A stretch of 64,000 nucleotides of DNA, from the NCBI RefSeq assembly GCF_040784935.1, contig NZ_CP160680.1, positions 2,443,501 to 2,507,500 on the forward strand, given 5' to 3'. This document shows positions 1-9,000 of the stretch, piece after piece (position 1 is the first letter of the stretch; each line of letters begins with the position of its first letter). Position numbers and translations under genes: made by a program. The notes beneath the pieces are model-generated. The model had not been told where the DNA came from, made no database searches, and worked only from the letters and a program-made list of their open reading frames with translations. The stretch comes from Lewinella sp. LCG006 (GTDB taxonomy: Bacteria > Bacteroidota > Bacteroidia > Chitinophagales > Saprospiraceae).

Positions 1-102
1 TCGTTGTAATTTGGGCTATCCTCCGCATGTTTGGGGTAACGGCCTGGGTATGGGAGTTGTTGACTTGATCACAAAGTATTCGATTATTGGTGGACCGCTA
101 TC

Positions 103-210
103 TATGTGACTATGTGGAAAAAAGAAATCATGACCAATTTTTTCAACACATAGACACAGAGAGTTATCAGCCTCATGAAAAGCTTACAATAAAATTATGT
201 GACTATGTGG
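103..210. repeat. intergenic repeat with TATGTGACTATGTGG units
   Basis: The 15-mer TATGTGACTATGTGG occurs at 103-117 and again at 196-210. Between them, ACACATAGACACAG (146-159) is nearly its reverse complement, so the stretch can fold back on itself. Similar 'actatgtg' repeats are, from memory, frequent between genes in Bacteroidota. No gene is seen in bases 1-220. Confidence 0.5.
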
Positions 211-220
211 TAAAACTACC

Positions 221-2227
221 TTACCCCAATAACGTCACCTCCGTCTCCGTAATATGAATCGCCCGCAAATCGCTAGCACGTTCATCAATATCAGCCGCCG
301 CATTTTCCAGGCGCAGTACACCGCGCGGGCATACCGCCGAACAAACGCCACAACCTACACAGGAAGAGCGCACGATATCCTGTCCGCGTTGCGCGTAAGC
401 ACGCACATCAATCCCCATTTCGCAATAGGTCGAACAATTGCCACAGGAGATACACTGCCCGCCGTTGGTCGTGATCCGGAAACGAGATTTGATCCGCTGA
501 ACCAAGCCTAGATAGGCTGCGAGTGGACAACCAAAACGGCACCATACCCGATTGCCCATCAAGGGGTAAAACCCGGTACCCACTACGCCAGCAAAAATAG
601 AACTGATGGCAAAACCATACACTGTGCGTACATCATAGTGGCTAAAGGAGGCAATCTCACTGCCCGAGTTACTGAATGCCAAAAGCTGCCAGCCCGCAAT
701 AGCACCAAAAAATACCAGGGCAATGGTGATAACTTTTCGTGGCGGTTGTGCAGGGTTTTCCTTGCGGTGCAGTAGTACTAAGCTACCAATGACGACCCCG
801 GCCAAGGCGATCATCACCCACCGATTGATCTTGATCGTTGCTTTGTAATTTTCGAGTATAAAGTGGTTGTAGTTCAGTAATACAATAACCCCAATTGCGG
901 CTACCCACATCATGATCATCGCCCCTTTCGGGAAAATATCTACTTTCTGGTTGCGTGCAAAAACATAAGCTGGAAGCGCAATCAATAGCGCAGAAACAAA
1001 ATAGACAAAGTTGGTTTTATTCAGCCAGCCTTCAGCCTCGGTAGCCAAGGGTAGATAACTGTAGACGACAATGATCGTCATCACCACCGCAAAAACCAGC
1101 ACCGCGTGAATGGTCCACCGCTCAATCTGCCACGCCTGGGTCGACTTGTCGCTGAGTTGGCGGTAAGGATCGCCAAGCGTTTCAGCTAATCCACCACAAC
1201 CACATACCCAGGAACAATACCAGCGTTTTCCGTAAAAATAAGTGATGACTGGTACGCCTACTACGAATAGGATAATACCCCAAAACAACAAAAACAGGCC
1301 AAATCCTCCCGAACTGGTCAGCTCATTGAGGTGGTAATCGAAAAAGAAGGAGTAGTTGAGTGGCCACATGTTTTTCAAATCCATGCTTGGCTGGTTCAAG
1401 GCCGTCATGAGTTCTGGCAGCAAAAACGCAAAAGTTGTTTGGAAAAACATCACCGAACCTGTTCTGATCAGTTGGTATTTGTTGTGACGATATTTCATCA
1501 TCATCCGTACCCCCATAACCAGGATGGCAATGGTATACAGCAGTCCGTACAAAAACCAGTTGCTGGCCGGTCCACCATTCAGGGCCATACTGATGGGGTC
1601 CACCATTATGATCCAGTTGACCATATGCTCGGGGTAAAAGTAGAGCAGGATGTAAAAACCAATCAGGAATGTCCCCGCGGCAATACCCAGCCAACCACGA
1701 CTGTGCAAGCTGCTATGGTAGATATGGTTGTTTTTTATGCCCGCGTGTTCACGCCGTTTGGGCAGGATGTAGAGCAATGCACCGATGATTCCCAAGACGA
1801 TACTGAGGAAAAAAAAGAGCCAGGTGTTTCCCGGCAATAATCCCGTACTGGAAGCTTTGGTGACCGGAAAAATCAAGCCCTTTAACTGCCAGTCTTGTAG
1901 GAGAGAACTCCAATACGCACCGTCACTTTTGGTGAGCCTTTTTACCTCTTCTACATCCGTTTTGATGGCATTTTGCGCATCTGCCAGGACTTTCTCAAAG
2001 GCATCCAGAAAAGCGAAACTACTATTGTAGGACTTGCCGGTCATTTGCTGAGCGCTCTGCTCTACAAAACCATAGTGGTAATCATTGCTCAGACTGTCTT
2101 TAACAGCTGCTAAATTGAGCTCGTAATGGCTGAATGTCAACGAACCAATAAAGACAGCAAGTGCAAATACGAAAAGACCAATACCCAGGTATTGCAAAAT
2201 ATTTTTTTCGGTGGATTTACCGGACAT
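221..2227 (-). CDS. NapH/CcoG-like membrane polyferredoxin (4Fe-4S binding protein)
   Basis: 668 aa from the ATG at 2227; a TTG 13 codons upstream (2266) is possible but less likely. One membrane helix near the N-terminus is followed by about 100 soluble, probably periplasmic residues, then several more helices. Four cysteine motifs follow: CSWVCGC near residue 336, CRFGCP near 563, and two ferredoxin-type clusters, CxxCxxCxxxC near 592 and CxxCxxCxxxCP near 622. Motifs of this kind occur in NapH, NosR and CcoG, which pass electrons between the quinone pool and periplasmic or assembly partners. The first motif is CxxxCxC rather than the usual CxxxCP, and the second motif of the ferredoxin pair lacks the trailing proline in its first cluster. 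The electron partner is unknown, since no reductase lies beside it. It is transcribed divergently from glyS. Confidence 0.75.
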   Translation of the reverse strand: MSGKSTEKNILQYLGIGLFVFALAVFIGSLTFSHYELNLAAVKDSLSNDYHYGFVEQSAQQMTGKSYNSSFAFLDAFEKVLADAQNAIKTDVEEVKRLTKSDGAYWSSLLQDWQLKGLIFPVTKASSTGLLPGNTWLFFFLSIVLGIIGALLYILPKRREHAGIKNNHIYHSSLHSRGWLGIAAGTFLIGFYILLYFYPEHMVNWIIMVDPISMALNGGPASNWFLYGLLYTIAILVMGVRMMMKYRHNKYQLIRTGSVMFFQTTFAFLLPELMTALNQPSMDLKNMWPLNYSFFFDYHLNELTSSGGFGLFLLFWGIILFVVGVPVITYFYGKRWYCSWVCGCGGLAETLGDPYRQLSDKSTQAWQIERWTIHAVLVFAVVMTIIVVYSYLPLATEAEGWLNKTNFVYFVSALLIALPAYVFARNQKVDIFPKGAMIMMWVAAIGVIVLLNYNHFILENYKATIKINRWVMIALAGVVIGSLVLLHRKENPAQPPRKVITIALVFFGAIAGWQLLAFSNSGSEIASFSHYDVRTVYGFAISSIFAGVVGTGFYPLMGNRVWCRFGCPLAAYLGLVQRIKSRFRITTNGGQCISCGNCSTYCEMGIDVRAYAQRGQDIVRSSCVGCGVCSAVCPRGVLRLENAAADIDERASDLRAIHITETEVTLLG

Positions 2228-2413
2228 GGAAGGTGGTTTTAAGGTAACGGCATACAAGTTACACAAGCATCACTAGTAGTGGTAGTGCAAGGAGTGGATT
2301 TTTTGGTAGAAGTGTCCGCCTGGCTACCCTTGGAAAAGATACAGCTTGCTGGTCAAAATGAAAAATCAACTTTGGAATGAATGTCATTATTACCAGTAAA
2401 GGAACTAAACACT

Positions 2414-2421
2414 TATCTTTG
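2414..2421 (+). promoter_or_regulatory. Bacteroidota -7 box of glyS
   Basis: TATCTTTG fits the TAnnTTTG -7 element used by the Bacteroidota primary sigma factor. It lies 61 bases before the glyS ATG, so transcription would start near 2428. No clear TTTG -33 box is visible at the right distance. The extended string TATCTTTGCGCC also occurs upstream of icmF (minus strand, about 21979-21990). Confidence 0.5.
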
Positions 2422-2482
2422 CGCCTTCTATCAAGCAAGTCCTTTGCTGTGGGTACGGCCTGCAGCAATCAAGAACATAGCA

Positions 2483-4030
2483 ATGGCACAACAAAACGAC
2501 CAATTCAAAGCGCTGGTAGCGCACTGCAAAGAATACGGATTTATTTACCAGTCGAGTGAAATCTATGATGGCCTCAGTGCCGCATATGATTACGGCCCCT
2601 ACGGTTCGTTGCTCAAAAACAACATCAAAGAGTACTGGTGGAAATCGATGGTTCAGCTACACGATAACATTGTAGGTCTTGATGCTGCTATCTTCATGCA
2701 CCCTAAAACCTGGAAAGCTTCAGGCCACGTGGATGCCTTCAACGATCCCCTGATCGATAACAAGGATAGCAAAAAACGCTACCGTGCCGATGTCTTGGTA
2801 GAAGAGTACATGGACAAGATCGAAGCCAAGATCAACAAAGAAATAGAAAAAGCACGCAAGCGCTTTGATGATTTCGATGAGGCCATGTTTCGTTCTACCA
2901 ATGGTCGGATCGTAGAATACCAAGCGAAAATTGATGAAATTGCCAAGCGTCTGGCTACCGCCATGACTGCTGGTGATATGGAAGGTCTGAAAACCTTGAT
3001 CGAAGACCTCGAAATTGCAGATCCGGATACGGGTAGTCGCAATTGGACGGAAGTGCGCCAGTTCAACCTGATGTTCTCTACCCAGTTGGGAAATATCGCA
3101 GGTGAGGAAGGTAAGTTGTACCTCCGCCCTGAAACGGCACAAGGTATTTTTGTGAACTTCTTGAATGTACAGAAATCTACTCGCCAGAAGTTGCCTTTCG
3201 GTATCGCTCAGATTGGTAAAGCTTTTCGTAATGAGATTGTAGCCCGACAGTTTATCTTCCGCATGCGGGAGTTTGAGCAGATGGAGATGCAATTCTTCAT
3301 CCCGCCTGGTAGCCAAAAAGAGTGGTACGAGTACTGGAAAGAAACGCGTCTCAAGTGGCACTTGGCTTTGGGTATGCCGGCTTCGAAATACCGTTTCCAC
3401 GACCACGATAACCTGGCACACTACGCAGATGCTGCGGTAGATATCCAGTTTGAGTTTCCTTTTGGTTTCAAAGAACTGGAGGGGATCCACTCACGCACCG
3501 ATTTTGACCTAAGCAGCCACCAGGAATTGTCGGGCAAGAAACTGACGTACTTCGATCCTAATACCAACGAAAGCTACGTTCCTTACGTTTTGGAAACGTC
3601 TATCGGTTGTGACCGGATGTTTCTGGCCACCATGAGCAATGCGCTGATGGAGGAGCAAGTGCCTGGACAAGATGATCCTACCAACACCCGTACGGTACTT
3701 AAGCTACACCCTGCGTTAGCGCCCATCAAGGCCGCTATTCTACCGCTCAAGCGGACGGAAGACCAGATCGTAGGCAAAGCGAAAGAGCTATTTGATAAGC
3801 TAAAGATGGTCTGCAATTGCCAGTACGATGATACGGGATCTATCGGTAAGCTTTACCGTCGGCAGGATGCGATTGGTACACCCTTCTGTATTACCGTCGA
3901 TTTTGAAAGTCTCGAAGACAACACCGTTACGGTAAGAGATCGCGACACCTTGGTGCAGGAAAGAGTACCTATGGATAAAGTGCCAGAGCTGGTGCGCCAG
4001 CGGACGGATATGAGCCAGTTGTTTATGTAA
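2483..4030 (+). CDS. glyS: glycyl-tRNA synthetase (eukaryote-like alpha2 type)
   Basis: 515 aa class II aminoacyl-tRNA synthetase that charges tRNA-Gly. The start is set at the ATG at 2483 (MAQQNDQFKALV); 34 more codons are open upstream, but they would overlap the predicted -7 box. The N-terminus carries the typical IYDGLSAAYDYGPYG segment, motif 2 is visible as GKAFRNEIVARQFIFRMREF, and motif 3 is near ETSIGCDRMF. Residues about 110-190 hold a charged insertion before EVRQFNLMF, normal for this single-chain type. The C-terminal anticodon-binding domain is complete (VTVRDRDTLVQERV). This is the dimeric type, not the alpha/beta GlyQ/GlyS type. It is a single gene followed by a terminator. No T-box or other aptamer was seen in the leader. 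Confidence 0.97.
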   Translation: MAQQNDQFKALVAHCKEYGFIYQSSEIYDGLSAAYDYGPYGSLLKNNIKEYWWKSMVQLHDNIVGLDAAIFMHPKTWKASGHVDAFNDPLIDNKDSKKRYRADVLVEEYMDKIEAKINKEIEKARKRFDDFDEAMFRSTNGRIVEYQAKIDEIAKRLATAMTAGDMEGLKTLIEDLEIADPDTGSRNWTEVRQFNLMFSTQLGNIAGEEGKLYLRPETAQGIFVNFLNVQKSTRQKLPFGIAQIGKAFRNEIVARQFIFRMREFEQMEMQFFIPPGSQKEWYEYWKETRLKWHLALGMPASKYRFHDHDNLAHYADAAVDIQFEFPFGFKELEGIHSRTDFDLSSHQELSGKKLTYFDPNTNESYVPYVLETSIGCDRMFLATMSNALMEEQVPGQDDPTNTRTVLKLHPALAPIKAAILPLKRTEDQIVGKAKELFDKLKMVCNCQYDDTGSIGKLYRRQDAIGTPFCITVDFESLEDNTVTVRDRDTLVQERVPMDKVPELVRQRTDMSQLFM

Positions 4031-4048
4031 AGGGCTCTAATAAGCATA

Positions 4049-4083
4049 AAAAAGCCGGACTCGAAAAGGGTTCGGCTTTTTTT
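4049..4083. terminator. bidirectional Rho-independent terminator after glyS
   Basis: AAAAAGCCGGAC and GTTCGGCTTTTT form a 12-bp stem (one G-T pair) with a 9-base loop, with A-rich and T-rich flanks on both sides. It serves glyS and the convergent small gene, whose stop codon (4082-4084) lies in the T tract. Confidence 0.85.
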
Positions 4084-4312
4084 ATGCTGGGGTATATACG
4101 ATAGGAGCTTTATCGAAGCCTTGCCAAAAGAGGTGTAATCTTTTGCACCTAGGGCAAAGAATAAATGATTTCATGTTTTGGTACAGCTGTTCGCTATCTA
4201 TTTTGCCACTATAATTATCGTAAGCTTGGTCAGCTATAAAGAGATATTCATTAGGGCAAGGAATTTCTCCTGTTGATATAATCTCGTTACAAACACATTG
4301 TACTTTAGGCAT
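4082..4312 (-). CDS. small cysteine-rich protein, possible zinc ribbon
   Basis: 76 aa with an ATG start and no signal peptide or membrane helix. Cysteines are paired as VQCVC near the N-terminus, a single Cys at IPCPN, and CPRC near residue 53, a pattern consistent with one metal-binding ribbon. I do not recognise the family. It converges on glyS and shares that gene's terminator. Its modest length leaves some doubt, but the cysteine pairs and clean start suggest a real gene. Confidence 0.6.
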   Translation of the reverse strand: MPKVQCVCNEIISTGEIPCPNEYLFIADQAYDNYSGKIDSEQLYQNMKSFILCPRCKRLHLFWQGFDKAPIVYTPA

Positions 4313-4354
4313 AAGGCATTACGGCAAGTGTAGCTATGACAAAAATTAAGGTAG

Positions 4355-5851
4355 CTACAACCGCACCTTCACACCCATCCCGATACCAAAGTTATGAATT
4401 TTATCACGATAAGGACCGAGGCCATCGTTGAAAAGGGGCAGCGAGTGGTGGTAGGTTGGTTGTACAAACATACTCCAATTGGGGGCCATGTAGCGTTCCA
4501 GGCCAAGGCCAAAATCGGCATAGAGGGTAGCGTTTTCCCAGAAGGAACCTCCTTCGAGCCAGCCTTCCGTAAGGGATTTATTTTGCAGGGGCTCGGGCTT
4601 ATCCAGAGCAGAGGTCCCATTATTGGCGTTGGGGTTGCGGGCTATACCTGCAAATTCTGCTTGGTCGGTGAGAAAGTAATTAGCAGCAAGAATCAGGTTG
4701 ACGCTGGCTCCTCCTTGGGCATACAATCGCCACTTGTCGTGAACGAGGAAATTGTAGCGGAAATTAAGCGGGATATTGACTGTATTGAGTTCAAAATCAC
4801 GCAATCCAAGTCCGGTGTAGCCTTCTCTGATGGTTCCGGTCACGTAAACGGTCGGGATGGCTTGGTAGCGGCGAGCAGCGTATACGGCGCCCGTTTCTAT
4901 TTCCCATTTACCGTGCTCAACGCCGAGGGTAATGCCTCCGCTGTAGCCTAAAGAGTAGCGATCATAAGAAACGATAGTGCCATCTTCTAGTGCTTGCAGG
5001 GGAGTAATCACCCGGTTGTAATCAGGAGATCCGGTAAAACCAATGCGGATAAAAGTTTTTCGTTCTAATGGACGAATGTACTCCAACAACTCATCGGGGT
5101 CACCATAATCTAGTAATACCGGTTCGTTGTCCTTAAGTGCTGCGAGTGCTCCTGTTTTTTGGAAAGCATCACTTGGTGTACTGATGGTTTCTGTTTTTTC
5201 AGCAAAAAATTGCTTGAGTTGCTGTTGAGCATTGGTGCCATAAGGAATCTTTTCCAGGTCAGTAGTTGGTAATAAATCCGCACTGGCGATGGCAGAACGC
5301 TGGGCAGCTTCTTTGAGTTGATTAACTTCCTCAAAGTATTTTACTAAATCTTGGTCTGTTTTTTCGGCAGCAAGGTCATTGTTTGCAGATGTACCAGCGA
5401 GTTGCTGTTGGTCATCGGCCCCATTTGCTGCAAATATAGCATCGTTGTCTCCACCTTCAGGCCAGACAGAAGGAGAGGTGCTCGCGAATGGAATTCCAGG
5501 TGGTGGTGGTAGTGGTGGTGTAGCCGGAGCTGTAGGAAGATGTTGCCAAGCAGTAATGAACAGTAAAAGTAGGAGCGATAGCTCCATGACTTTGTAATGG
5601 GTAATGGTTTGTACACGGCGGCGCTCCAATTCCAGACGAGCGGCGAGGACAGCCCACGAATTTTGCTGATAAGGGACATACATCCGCTGGAGGCGTTCGC
5701 TTATGTCTTCGTCGAATGCATCAGCAGCCTCAACATCGTCGAGGCGAGAAGCTAGTTGATCCCAGCTTCCGGGCTTGAACGCAGGATGCACCTGGTCGAG
5801 CTTATGCCGGATGATCCGGTCCAAATTGTTATTTCCCTTTTCCACGTTCAT
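4355..5851 (-). CDS. putative dual-membrane-spanning anti-sigma factor with C-terminal outer-membrane beta-barrel
   Basis: 498 aa. Its ATG lies inside the end of the ECF sigma gene (23-base overlap), so the two are translationally coupled. Residues 1-88 are charged and presumably cytoplasmic, and hold two copies of a roughly 30-residue helical unit ending in SWDQLASRL (about 10-38) and SWAVLAARL (about 46-75). A single hydrophobic helix follows at about 89-104, then a proline-rich linker (PPLPPPPG), a periplasmic stretch, and from about residue 285 a beta-rich C-terminus with aromatic alternation like PorT/OMP_b-brl barrels, ending in KVRL. There is no signal peptide. This order matches the class of dual-membrane-spanning anti-sigma factors reported in Bacteroides, as I recall it. 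Function as the antagonist of the adjacent sigma factor is inferred from operon and topology, not from a recognised anti-sigma domain. Confidence 0.65.
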   Translation of the reverse strand: MNVEKGNNNLDRIIRHKLDQVHPAFKPGSWDQLASRLDDVEAADAFDEDISERLQRMYVPYQQNSWAVLAARLELERRRVQTITHYKVMELSLLLLLFITAWQHLPTAPATPPLPPPPGIPFASTSPSVWPEGGDNDAIFAANGADDQQQLAGTSANNDLAAEKTDQDLVKYFEEVNQLKEAAQRSAIASADLLPTTDLEKIPYGTNAQQQLKQFFAEKTETISTPSDAFQKTGALAALKDNEPVLLDYGDPDELLEYIRPLERKTFIRIGFTGSPDYNRVITPLQALEDGTIVSYDRYSLGYSGGITLGVEHGKWEIETGAVYAARRYQAIPTVYVTGTIREGYTGLGLRDFELNTVNIPLNFRYNFLVHDKWRLYAQGGASVNLILAANYFLTDQAEFAGIARNPNANNGTSALDKPEPLQNKSLTEGWLEGGSFWENATLYADFGLGLERYMAPNWSMFVQPTYHHSLPLFNDGLGPYRDKIHNFGIGMGVKVRL

Positions 5852-6395
5852 GTTGTCCTTTCAGTAGGTCTTGCAGTTTAGATCTGGCTTTTACCAAATT
5901 TGACCGCGAGGTACTTTCCGTAATTTGCAATTGGTCGGCGATCTCTTTGTGCGAATAACCTTCAATGACGTAAAGGTTAAATACCGTTCGATATGCTGGC
6001 GTTAGCTTCTGCACCGCAGCAAGAATTTCTTGCTCACTGCACTGGCTAATGGCGTCAGCCTCTTCCGTACTCAAATCAAAAGCCTGATCAATATCTTCTG
6101 TTCGCCGACGTACTTTGCGTCGGTAGTAATCAATGGCCGTATTCACGGTGATTCGTCGCATCCAGGCCCCTAGCGAAGTACCTGGCTGATATTTATGAAT
6201 ACTGCGGAAAATTTTGATAAAACTCTCGTGCAGTAAATCCATCGCCTCGTCCTCATGGTGCGAATAACGCAAACAGATGGCCATCAGCGGACTGTAAAAT
6301 TCTTCATACAGTACCTGCTGAGCCCACCGCTCTTTGCGGACGCAAGCGCGAATCAAATCGCGCTCATTATAGTTGATGGACAAGGCGAATTCCAT
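5829..6395 (-). CDS. ECF RNA polymerase sigma factor
   Basis: 188 aa from the ATG at 6395 (MEFALSINYNERDLI); a TTG 19 codons upstream is possible. Region 2 is seen around RYSHHEDEAMDLLHESFIKI and W-M-R-R-I-T-V-N-T-AIDYYR; region 4 is seen around LTPAYRTVFNLYVIEGYSHKEIA with the helix-turn-helix following. It has the length of an ECF factor lacking region 3. It overlaps by 23 bases a gene for a membrane-anchored protein that probably holds it inactive. It should direct RNA polymerase to an envelope-response regulon, probably including its own operon. A 100-base gap separates it from the DUF5916 gene upstream on the same strand. Confidence 0.93.
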   Translation of the reverse strand: MEFALSINYNERDLIRACVRKERWAQQVLYEEFYSPLMAICLRYSHHEDEAMDLLHESFIKIFRSIHKYQPGTSLGAWMRRITVNTAIDYYRRKVRRRTEDIDQAFDLSTEEADAISQCSEQEILAAVQKLTPAYRTVFNLYVIEGYSHKEIADQLQITESTSRSNLVKARSKLQDLLKGQHERGKGK

Positions 6396-6495
6396 AAAAC
6401 CAAGTGCTTGGGCAGTATGCTGTTCAAGCAGATACTGCGAGGTCCTCACCAAAGATAAACGAAAAATACCATTGGTACGCTGCTTGCACTGAGCT

Positions 6496-8958
6496 TTAAC
6501 GTCTTGTCAATGACGCGTAATCTAAAAAGTAGATCACTTTGATGGAGACGCTGTTGTCTTGTGGCGACTGGAAAAGGCCGTCCAGATTGCGAAAATAATC
6601 AGGAGCAATTTCCTGGCTTTCGCTAAAAAGGCTGTTTTTCCAAATTACGAAAATATCAGAACCAGGGGCAAAACGCCAGCGGTAGACCAAGTCGATATTG
6701 AAAGCATCAAAATCATTATTGTGCTCGCCCTGGTACTCCGTGTCGATCAGTTGTCCTTCATCATTGAGTTGATGAAAACGCAAATAGTCGACCGTCGACC
6801 AGTAATGGCGCATTCGCAAGCCAAGGGTCATGTTGGCACTAAAGGTGTAGTTGGCCCGAAAAGAAGTTTCAACCGTTTTACGATTGCGGCGTCCGAAGAA
6901 AATATCTTTCCGAAGGGTCGTTTGCCCGGAGCTAGGGTCGATAAGCGCTACCTCTTGTTCGTTGACGTAGCCAGCATCGTTTTTACTCAGATTTTGTTCT
7001 ACACCAAGATTGAAATTTAAGCGATCGCTTGCTCTGAAACGAAGATCCAGCGATCCTGATAAGTTGTTCCAATTGTTTTCTGTGGCTGCCCAGTAATCAC
7101 CATTAACGGAGACCCTCAATCGCTTGCGACGATCCGAGCCCATCCAGAAGCCAGCACTGCCCGAAGCGGGAAGATTCCAGACGCGGCCGTCTTCCCGAGC
7201 TTCGAAATAATCATATTCTCTGGAAGGAGATAAATTGAACCAAACGTTGTAATTCCAGAAGGATTTACTCTCGGCATAGGTCCAGATATTAAAACCCCAA
7301 CCCGTGTAGACACTTGGCTGGTAGAGTCGGTTGTAATTGGCAAAAAGCCCGATCCCGCCCCGGTTGAAGCGACCGAAGGCTTCAAACTGGTTGTATTCGA
7401 TGAAGCCGCTGAAATTGCGTTCATTGTTGTTGAAAAGAAAGCCCAGGTCGTTGGGATCGTAGGTGTCGCTTTCTTCGGAATAATTGAGTCCCGCCTGCAC
7501 CTTGCCACTCGTTTTGCGCAAACGCAAGGAGGTGGTATGCCCCAGGTCGGTTTGGCCAGGATAGTATTTTTGACTCACTGCGGCACGGCCACCAACGGAG
7601 TAAGTGTTGGCCTTGTTGCGCAATAAAAAATCCGTGCCGATAACATTGGCATCGTAAGCATCCCCTTCTCGTAAGACGGTGGTATTGATGAGGGTAGCAT
7701 AGGAATTGTGGGGAAGGTTTTGATCAAGCACAAGGACATTGTAATTGGTCAGCGGATCGGTAAGAACATTCATTTCTCCTAACTCGGTATCCCTCACCCT
7801 GGCGTAAGTACGCCCCGAGGTTGCATTGAAAAAACCGATACCCAAGCCTTTGGTGGTACGCCCCGATATTTTGGAGGCATTGTACAGTTGGGTTTGAGCG
7901 GGGTTGCTGATAATGTCTTCTTCGGCGTATTCATCCGTGATGGTGTAATAATTGATTGGCCTGCCACCAATGCGCCGGGAATAAAACAAACCGCCTTTGC
8001 TAAACAGCTCGGTGCCTTCCGTGAAAAAAGGGCGATTTTCATCAAAGCGCACCTCAAAAGGAGATAGGTTGAGGACTTGGTTGTCTGACTGTGCTTCGCC
8101 AAAATCGGGAATAAGGGTCATGTCAAGTGTGAAAGCATCGGATAGGCCCCATTTGATGTCCATACCGCCACTCAGGCTACGGCCGTAAGTGTTTACTGTT
8201 TCCGCAGAGGCGTCGTGGTGCTGTTGGCCATAAACGGCAATGAAAGGCGTAGCCTGCAAACGCACCGGAGAAGAAATGTTTTTCAACCCGGTAAGGTAGC
8301 CCGCCTGATTGAGAAAGCCATTGACCTGAGGGTTGACCTCACTCCAGAAGCTTTTTTCCTGCGTAAGGGCAACGGAACGTACCAGGTTCAAGTGCCATAT
8401 TTGTTCTTCTGTTTCAGGAAAGCGCAGGGCGGAATAAGGGATCATCATTTCCGCTACCCAGCCTTGATGATTGATGTTGACCTTGCTCTGCCAGACGGCA
8501 TCCCAGCCAGCATCTTCCCCAAAAGTGGAGTATTTTGTATCGAACTGTACATTGGAGGCAGAGACAATGAAGCCGAAACCATTGATACCATCTCGGTAAG
8601 CATCAATGATGACGCCAAACCAATCGGTATTGGCCAGGTTGTCTCTTTCTGATAATTCTTTTTGAATACGCGAGGGGTCATCATCATACATCATTGCGCC
8701 AATGTAGATGCCGGTATCATCGTAGAGGATACGCACTTCGGTTTTCGCATTGGCCGACTGGCCGGGGACGGGGCGGTTTTGGATAAAATCTCTAGCGGGG
8801 AGGGCGTTGAGCCAGGCTTCGTCGTCCAGTACACCGTCGATGACAGGGGCAAGGTTGACGGCAGTAGCCCGGATTTCTTTTTTGTTAGGGTCAATAACGT
8901 TGCTTGCTTGCCCCAGGAAAGGGAGCAATAAAAAAAGCAGCGAAAGGGGTGATTTCAT
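6496..8958 (-). CDS. DUF5916 outer-membrane protein with N-terminal CBM9-like domain
   Basis: 820 aa. A signal peptide (MKSPLSLLFLLLPFLGQAS) precedes a family-9 carbohydrate-binding-like domain at about 30-230 (PVIDGVLDDEAW, GFGFIVSASNVQFD, WVAEMMIPYSALRF). From about residue 240 it continues as the DUF5916 region, recognisable by FDENRPFFTEGTELF and FYSRRIGG. The remainder is beta-strand-rich, consistent with a large outer-membrane barrel. Substrate and function are unknown for the family; the CBM9-like fold suggests contact with a glycan. It lies upstream of the sigma factor on the same strand, with a 100-base gap, so joint transcription is possible but unproven. Confidence 0.8.
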   Translation of the reverse strand: MKSPLSLLFLLLPFLGQASNVIDPNKKEIRATAVNLAPVIDGVLDDEAWLNALPARDFIQNRPVPGQSANAKTEVRILYDDTGIYIGAMMYDDDPSRIQKELSERDNLANTDWFGVIIDAYRDGINGFGFIVSASNVQFDTKYSTFGEDAGWDAVWQSKVNINHQGWVAEMMIPYSALRFPETEEQIWHLNLVRSVALTQEKSFWSEVNPQVNGFLNQAGYLTGLKNISSPVRLQATPFIAVYGQQHHDASAETVNTYGRSLSGGMDIKWGLSDAFTLDMTLIPDFGEAQSDNQVLNLSPFEVRFDENRPFFTEGTELFSKGGLFYSRRIGGRPINYYTITDEYAEEDIISNPAQTQLYNASKISGRTTKGLGIGFFNATSGRTYARVRDTELGEMNVLTDPLTNYNVLVLDQNLPHNSYATLINTTVLREGDAYDANVIGTDFLLRNKANTYSVGGRAAVSQKYYPGQTDLGHTTSLRLRKTSGKVQAGLNYSEESDTYDPNDLGFLFNNNERNFSGFIEYNQFEAFGRFNRGGIGLFANYNRLYQPSVYTGWGFNIWTYAESKSFWNYNVWFNLSPSREYDYFEAREDGRVWNLPASGSAGFWMGSDRRKRLRVSVNGDYWAATENNWNNLSGSLDLRFRASDRLNFNLGVEQNLSKNDAGYVNEQEVALIDPSSGQTTLRKDIFFGRRNRKTVETSFRANYTFSANMTLGLRMRHYWSTVDYLRFHQLNDEGQLIDTEYQGEHNNDFDAFNIDLVYRWRFAPGSDIFVIWKNSLFSESQEIAPDYFRNLDGLFQSPQDNSVSIKVIYFLDYASLTRR

Positions 8959-9000
8959 GAGAATCTTGGTTTTGGATCATACATGTAGTGGGTGATAATT

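Noticed and set aside
2267..2482. Possible T-box or glycine riboswitch before glyS
   Set aside because: No T-box sequence or tandem glycine aptamer was recognisable and the predicted leader is only about 55 bases.
2720..3490. 256-codon minus-strand open frame
   Set aside because: It is antisense to glyS; glyS motifs run through the same bases.
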